Of a stretch of 14,929 nucleotides of DNA, positions 8,315-14,908 are shown one piece after another. The stretch spans positions 1 through 14,929 of the forward strand of contig CAYJME010000063.1 of NCBI GenBank assembly GCA_964370795.1, given 5' to 3'. Source of the DNA: JAHFOW01 sp964370795. Lineage in GTDB: Bacteria > Planctomycetota > Brocadiia > Brocadiales > Brocadiaceae. Under the pieces are notes generated by a model, which worked only from the letters and a program-made list of their open reading frames with translations, did no database searches and had not been told where the DNA came from. Position numbers and translations under genes: made by a program. Within the stretch, counting starts at the first letter, position 1; each line of letters opens with the position of its first letter.

Positions 8315-8320
8315 TATAAT
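8315..8320 (+). promoter_or_regulatory. Candidate -10 box of the mla operon
   Basis: A perfect TATAAT lies 26 bases before the mlaE ATG. No good -35 match sits at the right distance. If used, the mRNA leader would be only about 20 bases, and there is no clear ribosome binding site before mlaE. Confidence 0.3.
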
Positions 8321-8346
8321 TTAAATTTAATAGAATTTTAAAAATA

Positions 8347-9126
8347 ATGTGGTTCTTCATTCCATTTAAAATCATCGGAAGCTTTGTTCATACATTTATA
8401 CGGGAACTCGGCAGGATGGCGTGTTTTCTTGCCGTTTCGTCATCTTGTATAATATTTCCCCCCTATTTGTTTCGAAGGACGATTAAGCAGATTAATTTTA
8501 TTGGCGCTAAAACGACGCCGGTTATTGTTTTGACGGGTTTGTTTACGGGAATGGTGCTGGCCTTGCAATCGTACTATGCGTTAGCCAAGTTTGGCGCTGA
8601 GGCAGCCCTTGGGCCAGCGGTCGCTCTATCTCTGATACGGGAGCTCGGCCCTGTCATTTCTGCCTTAATGGTTACGGGGTGTGCCGGTTCTGCAGTAACG
8701 GCAGAGATCGGCATTATGAGGATAACCGAGCAAATTGATGCCCTCGATGCCATGACATTAAATCCATACAAATATCTGGTTAATCCCAATTTGTTGGCGG
8801 GGGTGATATCGCTTCCTCTCTTAAATGCCATCTTTGTTGTAATAGGTGTTTTTGGGGGAAGTCTTGTAAGTTCAGGGCTTATGGGTGTATCGGGTGGAAC
8901 CTATTTTGGAGGAATACAAGACTTCGTAAGATCACGGGATATTTTGGAAGGAATATACAAGTCTTTGAGCTTTGGCGTCCTGATTACCTGGATAAGCTGT
9001 TATAAGGGATATTGCACGGGATATGGGGCGGAGGGCGTCAGTAAATCGACTACTCAGGCTGTCGTACTTTCATCGGTTGTCATCCTGATATGGGATTACT
9101 TTTTAACGTCTATATTAGTAACGTAA
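8347..9126 (+). CDS. mlaE: Lipid transport ABC permease MlaE
   Basis: This 259-residue inner-membrane permease of the MlaE (DUF140) family forms the membrane core of the MlaFEDB-type transporter, which moves phospholipids between the inner membrane and the periplasmic carrier. It has an N-terminal amphipathic region, about five hydrophobic segments, and the family hallmark EIGIMRITEQIDALDAM at 120-136. The length is normal for the family. It is the first gene of a five-gene plus-strand cluster; the ATPase gene begins 8 bases after its stop. No mlaB (STAS domain) gene is present, as in many non-proteobacterial versions. The start ATG has no clear ribosome binding site, but the N-terminus aligns with the expected family length. 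Confidence 0.95.
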   Translation: MWFFIPFKIIGSFVHTFIRELGRMACFLAVSSSCIIFPPYLFRRTIKQINFIGAKTTPVIVLTGLFTGMVLALQSYYALAKFGAEAALGPAVALSLIRELGPVISALMVTGCAGSAVTAEIGIMRITEQIDALDAMTLNPYKYLVNPNLLAGVISLPLLNAIFVVIGVFGGSLVSSGLMGVSGGTYFGGIQDFVRSRDILEGIYKSLSFGVLITWISCYKGYCTGYGAEGVSKSTTQAVVLSSVVILIWDYFLTSILVT

Positions 9127-9134
9127 AAACATTC

Positions 9135-9881
9135 ATGATTGAAGTCGTTGATTTATACAAGAGTTTTAATGGCTATGAAGTGCTTCGAGGTCTTAGCCTG
9201 AAGGTAGAAACAGGTCAAATCCTTGCGTTGATTGGGGGGAGTGGAAAGGGAAAATCAGTACTGCTGAAACATATCATTGGCCTGGTACGGCCAGATCGTG
9301 GCAAGATATTGATCGACAACCTGGATATCAGCAAACTGAGGGGGAAGCAGTTGAAGCGATTAAAGGAGCGATGCGGTATTGTTTTTCAGGGAGGGGCATT
9401 GTTTGATTCCCTTACGGTATTTGAAAATGTGGCGTTCCCACTCCGGGAAAAAACGAAGATGAAGGAATCTCAAATCCAGGATACCGTATTCCAGGAGTTA
9501 GCGCGGGTAGGTCTTTCAGGCGCGGGGCATAAATATCCCGCAGAAATCAGCGGTGGAATGAAGAAACGGGTGGCGCTTGCACGCTGTCTGGTAATGAACC
9601 CCGAAATAGTCCTTTTTGACGAACCGACAACCGGTCTTGACCCCTTGATAAGCAAGGCAATTCATAATCTCATCAGGGAGTGTCAGCGGGGGCTTAATTT
9701 TACCGCTATTATCGTCACCCATGAGGTGCCTGCCATTTTTTCAATGGTGGATAGAGTTGCCATGCTTTACGAGGGGAGGATTCTAGCTTCGGGTACTCCG
9801 GAGGAAATACAGAATTCACAAGACCCGGTAATCCATCAGTTTATTCATGGAGAATTGGAAGGCCCTATTTCCATAACGTAA
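9135..9881 (+). CDS. mlaF: Lipid transport ABC ATPase MlaF
   Basis: This 248-residue cytoplasmic ATPase powers the MlaE permease. All ABC motifs are present: Walker A GGSGKGKS (34-41), Q-loop Gln85, signature ISGGMKKRVALAR (from 138), Walker B IVLFDEPTTGLDP with Asp162 and Glu163, and H-loop His196. The Walker A has Lys and Val where Ser and Thr are usual (GKGKSV for GSGKST), but the invariant residues are kept. I chose ATG at 9135 because the next sequence, MIEVVDLYKSF, is the normal ABC N-terminus. An upstream ATG at 9090 would add 15 residues and overlap mlaE by 37 bases. An 84-base gap separates it from mlaD. Confidence 0.94.
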   Translation: MIEVVDLYKSFNGYEVLRGLSLKVETGQILALIGGSGKGKSVLLKHIIGLVRPDRGKILIDNLDISKLRGKQLKRLKERCGIVFQGGALFDSLTVFENVAFPLREKTKMKESQIQDTVFQELARVGLSGAGHKYPAEISGGMKKRVALARCLVMNPEIVLFDEPTTGLDPLISKAIHNLIRECQRGLNFTAIIVTHEVPAIFSMVDRVAMLYEGRILASGTPEEIQNSQDPVIHQFIHGELEGPISIT

Positions 9882-9965
9882 GTTGGTTCCTATCAGAAAA
9901 CATTAAATGTTTATTAAAAATAATCGCTTCGATTTTCGGACGAATACTATAAGAGGTTAAGAGTC

Positions 9966-10415
9966 ATGAAGAAGAAATTTGATATTGAAATCGCCGTGGG
10001 TATATTTGTTTTCTTTGGTCTATTATGCATGGGTTATATTTCTGTAAAACTGGGAAAGGTTAACCTGATAGGCTCCCATTACTACCCGGTAAGCGCCGTT
10101 TTCAGCACGGTAAAGGGGCTTAAAAAAGATACCCCCGTGGAAATAGCGGGGGTCGAGATTGGTAAGGTTGCAGATATTAAACTTGTTGATTATACAGCAG
10201 TTGTTAACTTGATGATTCGAGACGGGATAAAACTCCAGGATGACGCAATTGCGTCTATTCGTACCAAAGGACTTTTGGGTGAAAAGTATGTTGAAATTGT
10301 GCCGGGAGGCTCGGATGAATTAATAAAACCCGGCGGCAAATTACGTGAAACGGAACCGCCGATTGATTTAGAAAAGTTAATAGGAAATTTTGTTTTTGGG
10401 AAAGTGAAGGAATGA
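9966..10415 (+). CDS. mlaD: MCE-domain lipid-binding protein MlaD
   Basis: This 149-residue protein has one N-terminal membrane helix (about 10-28) and a single MCE domain (about 39-117). Family members form hexameric rings on the periplasmic side of MlaE that pass phospholipids through a central pore. The motif GLLGEKYVEI (102-111) is a hallmark of the domain. The C-terminal part is shorter than in E. coli MlaD (183 residues), so little of the pore-forming helical tail remains. AGAGG lies 9 bases before the ATG. mlaC starts 4 bases after the stop, so the two are probably translationally coupled. Confidence 0.92.
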   Translation: MKKKFDIEIAVGIFVFFGLLCMGYISVKLGKVNLIGSHYYPVSAVFSTVKGLKKDTPVEIAGVEIGKVADIKLVDYTAVVNLMIRDGIKLQDDAIASIRTKGLLGEKYVEIVPGGSDELIKPGGKLRETEPPIDLEKLIGNFVFGKVKE

Positions 10416-10419
10416 GAGA

Positions 10420-11022
10420 ATGAAGTATAGAAAAATTATATCGTTAGCGTGTGTTGGTTTATTTTTCATGGTATGCGGGGCTGTTTCGGTAATGGCCGAC
10501 GGCGAACCCGGTAAACTGCTTATGAATACTATTGATAAGGGACTGGTCATCCTGAAAGACCCCGCCTGGAAGGGAGAAAATAAGATACTGGAGCGCCGGC
10601 AGAAACTATGGCAGGAGATTTCACCGGTGTTTAATTTTGAGGAAATGTCCAAAAGGGCGCTTGGTCAGTACTGGAAACAGCGCACGTCCGAAGAGAAAAA
10701 GGAATTTGTGGAATTATTTACGGTAATCCTGAAAGACGCTTATATAGGAAAGACCGACACGTATTCCGGGGAAAAGATCGTATTTCTGGGAGAAAAACAG
10801 GATGGCAACTACGCCAAAGTGCAAACCAAAATGGTTACCAACCAGGGGACGGAAGTTGCCGTTGATTACAACATGCTCAATAATCAGGGGAAATGGACAA
10901 TTTACGATGTGATTATTGAAGGCGTTAGTCTGGTCAATAACTACCGGAGTCAGTTCAATAACATCCTGATGAAATCTTCGTATAGCGAGCTTGTTCAAAA
11001 AATAAAAGGGAAGAAGGGATAA
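10420..11022 (+). CDS. mlaC: Periplasmic phospholipid carrier MlaC
   Basis: This 200-residue member of the MlaC/Ttg2D (Tol_Tol_Ttg2) family ferries phospholipid across the periplasm between MlaA and the MlaFED complex. Residues 1-26 form a signal peptide with a likely cleavage after VMA. Family features are FNFEEMSKRALGQYW (about 71-85) and the C-terminal WTIYDVIIEGVSLVNNYRSQF (from 159). GAAGGA, overlapping the end of mlaD, lies 8 bases before the ATG. The order MlaD-MlaC matches the classical operon. A 141-base gap follows before mlaA. Confidence 0.94.
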   Translation: MKYRKIISLACVGLFFMVCGAVSVMADGEPGKLLMNTIDKGLVILKDPAWKGENKILERRQKLWQEISPVFNFEEMSKRALGQYWKQRTSEEKKEFVELFTVILKDAYIGKTDTYSGEKIVFLGEKQDGNYAKVQTKMVTNQGTEVAVDYNMLNNQGKWTIYDVIIEGVSLVNNYRSQFNNILMKSSYSELVQKIKGKKG

Positions 11023-11130
11023 ATCAGGCGCATCCCCCAGTTAAAAAAGGGGAAACGATGGGGTTGTCCTTGCCGCTTGTAATATCAAGATTCTTAAATA
11101 CTAATTAATAGTATCAATAACGAAAAAATA

Positions 11131-11136
11131 TATAAT
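11131..11136 (+). promoter_or_regulatory. Candidate -10 box for mlaA
   Basis: TATAAT lies 28 bases before the mlaA start in an AT-rich 141-base gap, followed by AGAGGA (11151-11156), a good ribosome binding site 7 bases before ATG. No clear -35 was seen. It suggests mlaA may have its own promoter as well as operon read-through. Confidence 0.33.
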
Positions 11137-11163
11137 ATGCAGACATTCTAAGAGGAACAATCG

Positions 11164-11982
11164 ATGAGAAAATTTATATTATTAAAGTCTTTCTGTATTT
11201 TGACGCTATTCTTTTCTGTAAAGGCCATATTCGCAGAGACCTTGCCGGTGCCTCAGCCCGAGGTGCCGGCTGAAACATCAACCGGGAATGACGATGTTTC
11301 TGACAGTGACCCTATGGATGAAGGTGAAGAAGCAGGGCAACCACCCATGGAATCAGAAACTCCTCAGATACAAGACTCATTTCCAACCTTTAACAAGGCC
11401 ATGTTTACCTTTAACGACAAGGCATTTCATTATTTCTTTAAGCCTGTTTATACGGGATATAATTCGGTGATACCGGAAGAAGCACGGGTAAGTGTGAGAG
11501 ATATGTATACAAATCTAAAAATGCCCGTCCGTTTCTTCAACTGCCTTTTCCAGAGTAAATACAAAGGCGCCGGCACGGAGATGCTCCGGTTTGTGATTAA
11601 TAGTACGGTGGGGGTAGGTGGATTTTGGGACCCGGCACGATCCTTATTCCATATTAAAAAGGAAGATCGGGATTTTGGACAAACCCTGGGAAAACACAAC
11701 ATGAAACCCGGCACGTACATCGTGTGGCCCATCATTGGTCCTTCGAACGTGCGTGACACGTTTGGATACGCAGGCGATACCCTGTTGAATCCGCTCAGTT
11801 GGGTTTCCTACTTCTTTTTCACGCCGTTAGAGGGTGTTGGAAACCACCTGTATGAGAGTGTCAACGATGTCTCTATAGATAAAGGCAGTACCTATGAAAG
11901 CATAACAAAACCCGCCATTGACCCGTACATTGCAGTTCAGGACGCCTATACACAAAACAGGAATAAGAAGATGAAGGAGTAA
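11164..11982 (+). CDS. mlaA: MlaA (VacJ) family protein with cleavable signal and acidic linker
   Basis: This 272-residue protein is the outer-membrane component that draws phospholipids from the outer leaflet and hands them to MlaC. Residues 1-24 are a signal peptide ending in AIFA. Residues 25-72 are an unusual Asp/Glu/Pro-rich linker, and the MlaA domain starts near 73 (FNKAMFTFNDKAFHYFFKPV). Core motifs are INSTVGVGGFWDPA, DFGQTLGKHNMKPG and GPSNVRDTFGYAGD. E. coli MlaA is a lipoprotein, but here no lipobox Cys follows the hydrophobic core; the only early Cys is at 11 in KSFC. The protein is therefore probably not lipidated and must associate with the membrane in another way. It closes the mla cluster and has its own ribosome binding site. 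Confidence 0.93.
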   Translation: MRKFILLKSFCILTLFFSVKAIFAETLPVPQPEVPAETSTGNDDVSDSDPMDEGEEAGQPPMESETPQIQDSFPTFNKAMFTFNDKAFHYFFKPVYTGYNSVIPEEARVSVRDMYTNLKMPVRFFNCLFQSKYKGAGTEMLRFVINSTVGVGGFWDPARSLFHIKKEDRDFGQTLGKHNMKPGTYIVWPIIGPSNVRDTFGYAGDTLLNPLSWVSYFFFTPLEGVGNHLYESVNDVSIDKGSTYESITKPAIDPYIAVQDAYTQNRNKKMKE

Positions 11983-11996
11983 TAATAAACAACATA

Positions 11997-12030
11997 GACG
12001 TAGAGACGCAAAATCTTGCGTCTCTACGTC
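11997..12030. terminator. 15-bp perfect hairpin 3' of mlaA
   Basis: Arms 11997-12011 and 12016-12030 (GACGTAGAGACGCAA and its complement) pair perfectly around AATC, 14 bases after the mlaA stop. It matches the style of a common dispersed palindrome (TAGAGACGCAA...TTGCGTCTCTA). It has no T-run, so it may be a repeat that also ends or protects the mla transcript. Confidence 0.55.
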
Positions 12031-12061
12031 TCAGTAATTTTCCGATTTCACAAAAAAAGCA

Positions 12062-12756
12062 TTACCACCGCCCAAGAAAAGGACGGTATTGGGTTTTGTA
12101 TAAAATGTATTTTTTGATATTATGAGCCTGTTCCTGAATAACCTCCTGAAGATTGAGTCTTTTGCTTTGAAACCATACCTCATTCGAAAGATTGCCAATA
12201 ACAGACCGCACTATCTTCTTTCTGGTTTCAGGAGTAAGGAGTGAATCTTCTCAATAATATCCTCTAAATAAGATTTATTTTCTATAAAACATTTCCCAAA
12301 ACCATTTTCACGATTTATGGGATATTTCCAATAATACTTGAGCATAGAAAATTGATTTTTAACTTTTCCCTGCACAAACATCTTCGCAAGGGCAAGTCCC
12401 TTTTCTTTATCCCTTTCTGTTACTTGCAATAAAGACATTTCCCCGCAGTATCCGTCAGGCGGGCTGACTACTGCAACAACATTACCTAAACCATCCACAA
12501 AATGAATGTTAATATCCTTTTCTCTGCAGAGTTCAATAACGTCGCCCGATAAAGATGTCCCCCGGCAATTTAACGTTAATCCGGTTATTCGTATCGCAGG
12601 CAGCTCTTCCACGACCTTCTGGTCGCCTACAACCACAATCCGCTCGCCTCTTTTTCCAACGAAATATCCAGGTGTTGTAACAACGAGATTTCCACCCGGT
12701 CTATTTCCCGGCGCCCCTGGTTGTCTCTCGTGCGTGACCTTGGTATTCTGGTTCTC
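12062..12756 (-). pseudogene. cas1: cas1 remnant with catalytic core deleted and a frameshift
   Basis: Cas1 is the integrase that inserts new spacers into CRISPR arrays. From about 12690 down to 12211 one minus-strand frame encodes the Cas1 N-terminal beta domain (NLVVTTPGYFVGKRGER, ..., INIHFVDGLGNVVAVVSPP) and the first helices (ALAKMFVQGKVKNQFSMLKYY). That frame stops at 12211. A different frame, opening after a TGA near 12250, continues with the typical Cas1 end: LTPETRKKIVRSV..., finishing YKTQYRPFLGRW and TAA at 12062. The central part with the metal-binding Glu, His and Asp is absent, roughly 110-130 residues short of a normal 300-340. The 5' end is also damaged: an in-frame TAA lies just upstream, no ATG exists, and the first residues are a linker-like PGAPGNRPGG. 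A GTG at 12636 is the only visible start and lies inside the domain. No array or other cas gene is nearby. Confidence 0.85.
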
Positions 12757-12783
12757 TTATAGCAATTTTTTTCATTGAATTTC

Positions 12784-12799
12784 TGACGGAGTCGAAAGG
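12784..12799. repeat. Fragment of a dispersed palindrome next to the cas1 remnant
   Basis: TGACGGAGTCGAAAGG matches, with one extra A, the reverse complement of the CTTCGACTCCGTCA unit found in the tandem block at 13223-13309. It lies between the broken 5' end of cas1 and the 3' end of the nuclease gene. Confidence 0.5.
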
Positions 12800-12803
12800 T
12801 TCA

Positions 12804-13118
12804 TTACTCTTTATTCCTGTTTTTATAATGTGTCTCATTCCTGCATTCTGCCAATTCGTGAAGCAACGTAATATTACCCCGCATTAATGCCTCTTTCTTC
12901 CTTCTTGTCCACCCTTTAATCTGCCGTTCTGCCTGTATTGCATACCGAATGTCTGGAAATACCTCACTGAAAACCAATTTTACCGGCAGTCTTGTTGATG
13001 TATAACCTTTAAATATACCATTTTGGTGTTCGCTCATGCGTTTCTCTAAATTTGTTGTACAACCTGTGTAATAACTTCCGTCAGAACAAAGAAGGATATA
13101 AACCCAGGACGATTTCAT
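12804..13118 (-). CDS. GIY-YIG nuclease family protein
   Basis: This 104-residue member of the single-domain GIY-YIG family (UPF0213/YhbQ-like) has a fold that carries metal-dependent DNA cleavage activity. The paired motif is present as VYILLCSDGSYYTGCT (6-21), followed by the expected Arg27, His31 and the metal-ligand candidate Glu64 in AERQIKGW. The length is normal and the gene looks intact. Cellular roles of these stand-alone proteins are mostly unknown, with DNA repair or defence proposed for some. No clear ribosome binding site precedes the ATG at 13118. It lies upstream of the cas1 relic on the same strand, with a repeat fragment between them, so no operon link is implied. Confidence 0.88.
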   Translation of the reverse strand: MKSSWVYILLCSDGSYYTGCTTNLEKRMSEHQNGIFKGYTSTRLPVKLVFSEVFPDIRYAIQAERQIKGWTRRKKEALMRGNITLLHELAECRNETHYKNRNKE

Positions 13119-13222
13119 TTTGTTAATACGAACGATAAAAAATGTTTTCTGAATTTAAAGACTAAATTCCGGGTATTTTCAATATGCCTTAATTACGCAT
13201 GTGTAATTATCTGTATAGAGCA

Positions 13223-13309
13223 CTTCGGCTCTGTCATGCTTCGGCTCTGTCATGCTTCGACTCCGTCATGCTTCGACTCCGTCATGCTTCGACTCCGCTC
13301 AGCATGACG
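13223..13309. repeat. 16-bp tandem repeats ending in a palindromic unit
   Basis: Four head-to-tail copies of CTTCGRCTCYGTCATG occupy 13223-13286: two GGCTCT copies, then two GACTCC copies. A last variant, CTTCGACTCCGCTCAGCATGACG, runs to 13309. With the preceding GTCATG it forms an 8-bp-armed palindrome. It does not encode a protein; the open plus-strand frame here is repeat translation. Confidence 0.85.
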
Positions 13310-13352
13310 ATGAGGGAGTTGAAGCGCCGCCATCTGGGCGAGGTCGTTACCC

Positions 13353-13377
13353 GTCACCCTGAGCGGAGTCGAAGGGC
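13353..13377. repeat. Inverted copy of the CTTCGACTCCGCTCA repeat
   Basis: TGAGCGGAGTCGAAG at 13360-13374 is the exact reverse complement of 13287-13301. Together they make a 15-bp inverted pair around about 58 bases. The CACCCTGAGCGG...AAGGG context is a widespread dispersed repeat type. Confidence 0.7.
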
Positions 13378-13526
13378 ATTAAGTCCTTCCTAAAGCTTTC
13401 AACACCTGGTGATATTTGTACTTAAAACGAGAGTGAGGAAGGGACACTCCCTAAACCAGGACAAAACCACAACATACGCATTGGTCAAAAAGTACGCAAA
13501 CCTCCATTGCTTCCAACGGTCTAGAT

Positions 13527-13676
13527 GTCATTTGCGAGCTTTTATATGACAATACGAGATATCGGATTTTTTGCTAACCATGCTTCATTTCGTCTGTTAT
13601 CACACATATACTCAAAAAAAATAAACTTCGCAAACCTCACAGGAGATTGCTTCAGTCATTCCCCCTTCGCAATGAC
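13527..13676. repeat. Possible MITE-like element in the 13119-13741 gap
   Basis: GTCATTTGCGAG at 13527-13538 and CTTCGCAATGAC at 13665-13676 are imperfect inverted ends about 150 bp apart. The right end, from AGGAGATTGCTTC at 13641, matches a common dispersed repeat type. The rest of the 623-base gap (13119-13741) shows only the 16-bp repeats and no credible gene. Confidence 0.35.
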
Positions 13677-13741
13677 ACCGTAGTCATACGCACAAATTTC
13701 AAAGCCTTGCATTACTTTCCCGTGTTTATCCGTAGTAGACC

Positions 13742-14050
13742 TCATCTCTCCATAGCAGCGAATTTGGTTTCCAATGCTACCAGGCGTTCCCTGATTTGAA
13801 TTGCAATATCAATCTTTTCATCCAGTCTTTTTATCTCAGTTGATATCCTAGTATCCATTGACTTTATTTGCGTTTCTATTTTAGAACCAGAGGAATCAAC
13901 CTTTTCATCCAGTCTTTTTATTTCAGTTGTCAACTCTGCTTTCAATGAATTCATTCTGTCATCTAACCGTTTTGTTTCGACTTGTAGTACTTTTAATTCA
14001 GGCGCAACCACGTCTTGTAAGGCCTGTTTTACCTGTTCATAAATATTCAT
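13742..14050 (-). CDS. Small coiled-coil protein, function unknown
   Basis: This 102-residue, highly charged, helix-only protein has heptad-like spacing of Leu, Ile, Val and Met from about residue 15 to the end, so it is probably an oligomeric coiled coil. TEIKRLDEKVD recurs 29 residues later as TEIKRLDEKID. The DNA shows the same duplication: 29 bases at 13814-13842 recur at 13901-13929 with one change, an 87-bp period. There is no signal peptide, membrane segment or cysteine. The start is well supported: GGAAGGAG lies 8 bases before the ATG at 14050. I associate similar proteins with anammox genomes, often in many copies, but no function is known to me. Confidence 0.75.
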   Translation of the reverse strand: MNIYEQVKQALQDVVAPELKVLQVETKRLDDRMNSLKAELTTEIKRLDEKVDSSGSKIETQIKSMDTRISTEIKRLDEKIDIAIQIRERLVALETKFAAMER

Positions 14051-14160
14051 TGTTTTGTCTCCTTCCTGGTAATGATAATACTCATCCCGTTGCCCTTCCG
14101 CAATATAAAACCACCAATATTAATTGGGAATTCTGGCAAAAAACAATCAATGTAACAGTT

Positions 14161-14190
14161 CACCACAGAGGCACAGAGAACATAGAGAAA
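14161..14190. repeat. CACAGAG-type dispersed repeat fragment
   Basis: CACCACAGAGGCACAGAGAA and the following CATAGAGAAA form a short degenerate run of a CACAGAG motif. It resembles a repeat that recurs in many environmental genomes. It lies in the gap upstream of the coiled-coil gene. Confidence 0.4.
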
Positions 14191-14229
14191 CAAAGGCAGG
14201 TTTGAAATTACTCCCCATAAACATGCCTC

Positions 14230-14772
14230 TTATTGTACTATTTCCACATCCTTCGCCTGTGGCACATTGCCCTGTACAATGTGAAACATTACCCTCTGAC
14301 CCTCCTTTGGCGCTTTTCCTCCCTTTATGTTACTCAGGTTTACTGATACCTCCTTGCCGTCATCCGTAGCAAGCATACCACAATCTTTACTAAGCCATTT
14401 TTTCATCTTACCCATTGATTTAGGCAATGGTGAGGATTTGGGTTTTTTGTACGTCTCTTTGCTGCGCTCCTTCCCGCTCCCCCTTTTGTCGTTTTTTTCC
14501 GTAGTTGAATAAATGTTTTCCTTCTTAAATATATTCCATGGGGTCCACGGGGTTTGCAGACATGCCACCCGTTTATCATGGGGCAATAGACTCGTATCGG
14601 AGAGTTGTTCATAGGTATACCCTGTGATACACCCCTCGCTTTTTTCATTCAGCGCGGGATATTTTACGGTTGGGTTACTTTCTGATATCCTGAGCAAAGA
14701 ACGCATGTTTTTGATATGTTTTATCTCATGCCACTCTGCGCCAAACCACTCCTTCAATTTCCCAAAACCCAT
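14230..14772 (-). CDS. Protein with C-terminal divergent cold-shock-like OB domain
   Basis: This 180-residue protein has three parts. Residues 1-90 are not recognised and contain a Trp-rich stretch (QTPWTPW). Residues 91-118 are a Lys/Ser-rich linker. Residues 119-180 align along their length with the cold-shock domain: KMKKWLSKDCGMLATDDGKE, the following VSVNLSNI, then KEGQRVMFHIVQG and PQAKDVEIV. The RNA-binding motifs are altered: KGFGFI is DCGMLA and VFVHF is VSVNL, so the nucleic-acid-stacking aromatics are gone. I chose ATG 14772, with AAGGG shortly upstream. The frame stays open to 14910, but that extension translates a dispersed palindrome. Function is unknown; RNA binding through the basic linker or a protein-binding OB fold are possibilities. 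Confidence 0.65.
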   Translation of the reverse strand: MGFGKLKEWFGAEWHEIKHIKNMRSLLRISESNPTVKYPALNEKSEGCITGYTYEQLSDTSLLPHDKRVACLQTPWTPWNIFKKENIYSTTEKNDKRGSGKERSKETYKKPKSSPLPKSMGKMKKWLSKDCGMLATDDGKEVSVNLSNIKGGKAPKEGQRVMFHIVQGNVPQAKDVEIVQ

Positions 14773-14820
14773 TTTGACATAACCCTTGATCTGGTGCTCC
14801 GCCGGTTTCCATCCTCTTTC

Positions 14821-14850
14821 CGTCATGCTTCGACTCCGCTCAGCATGACG
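14821..14850. repeat. Palindromic repeat, third copy of the CTTCGACTCCGCTCAG family
   Basis: This 30-base element opens with CGTCATGCT and closes with AGCATGACG, an exact 9-bp inverted pair around TCGACTCCGCTC. It equals the terminal unit of the tandem block at 13281-13309. It lies about 50 bases upstream of the chosen start of the cold-shock-like gene, in its reading frame. Confidence 0.8.
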
Positions 14851-14908
14851 TGAAGTCGATGAATTGCCATCTTCACCCAAGTTCGACAAAACCACCCAGG
14901 AAAATGGC

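Noticed and set aside
9090..9134. Upstream ATG for mlaF
   Set aside because: It would overlap mlaE by 37 bases and add residues that do not fit the ABC N-terminus; ATG 9135 fits the family.
11448..11759. Minus-strand frame inside mlaA
   Set aside because: It is antisense to the conserved MlaA domain and has no start signal.
13223..13309. CRISPR array near the cas1 remnant
   Set aside because: The repeats are only 16 bp, directly abutting, with no spacers between them.
13199..13393. Open plus-strand frame of 64 codons
   Set aside because: It is a translation of the 16-bp tandem repeats and the inverted copy; it has no start signal or protein-like composition.
14403..14648. 81-codon minus-strand frame overlapping the cold-shock-like gene
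   Set aside because: It overlaps in a different frame; the longer frame contains the recognisable domain.
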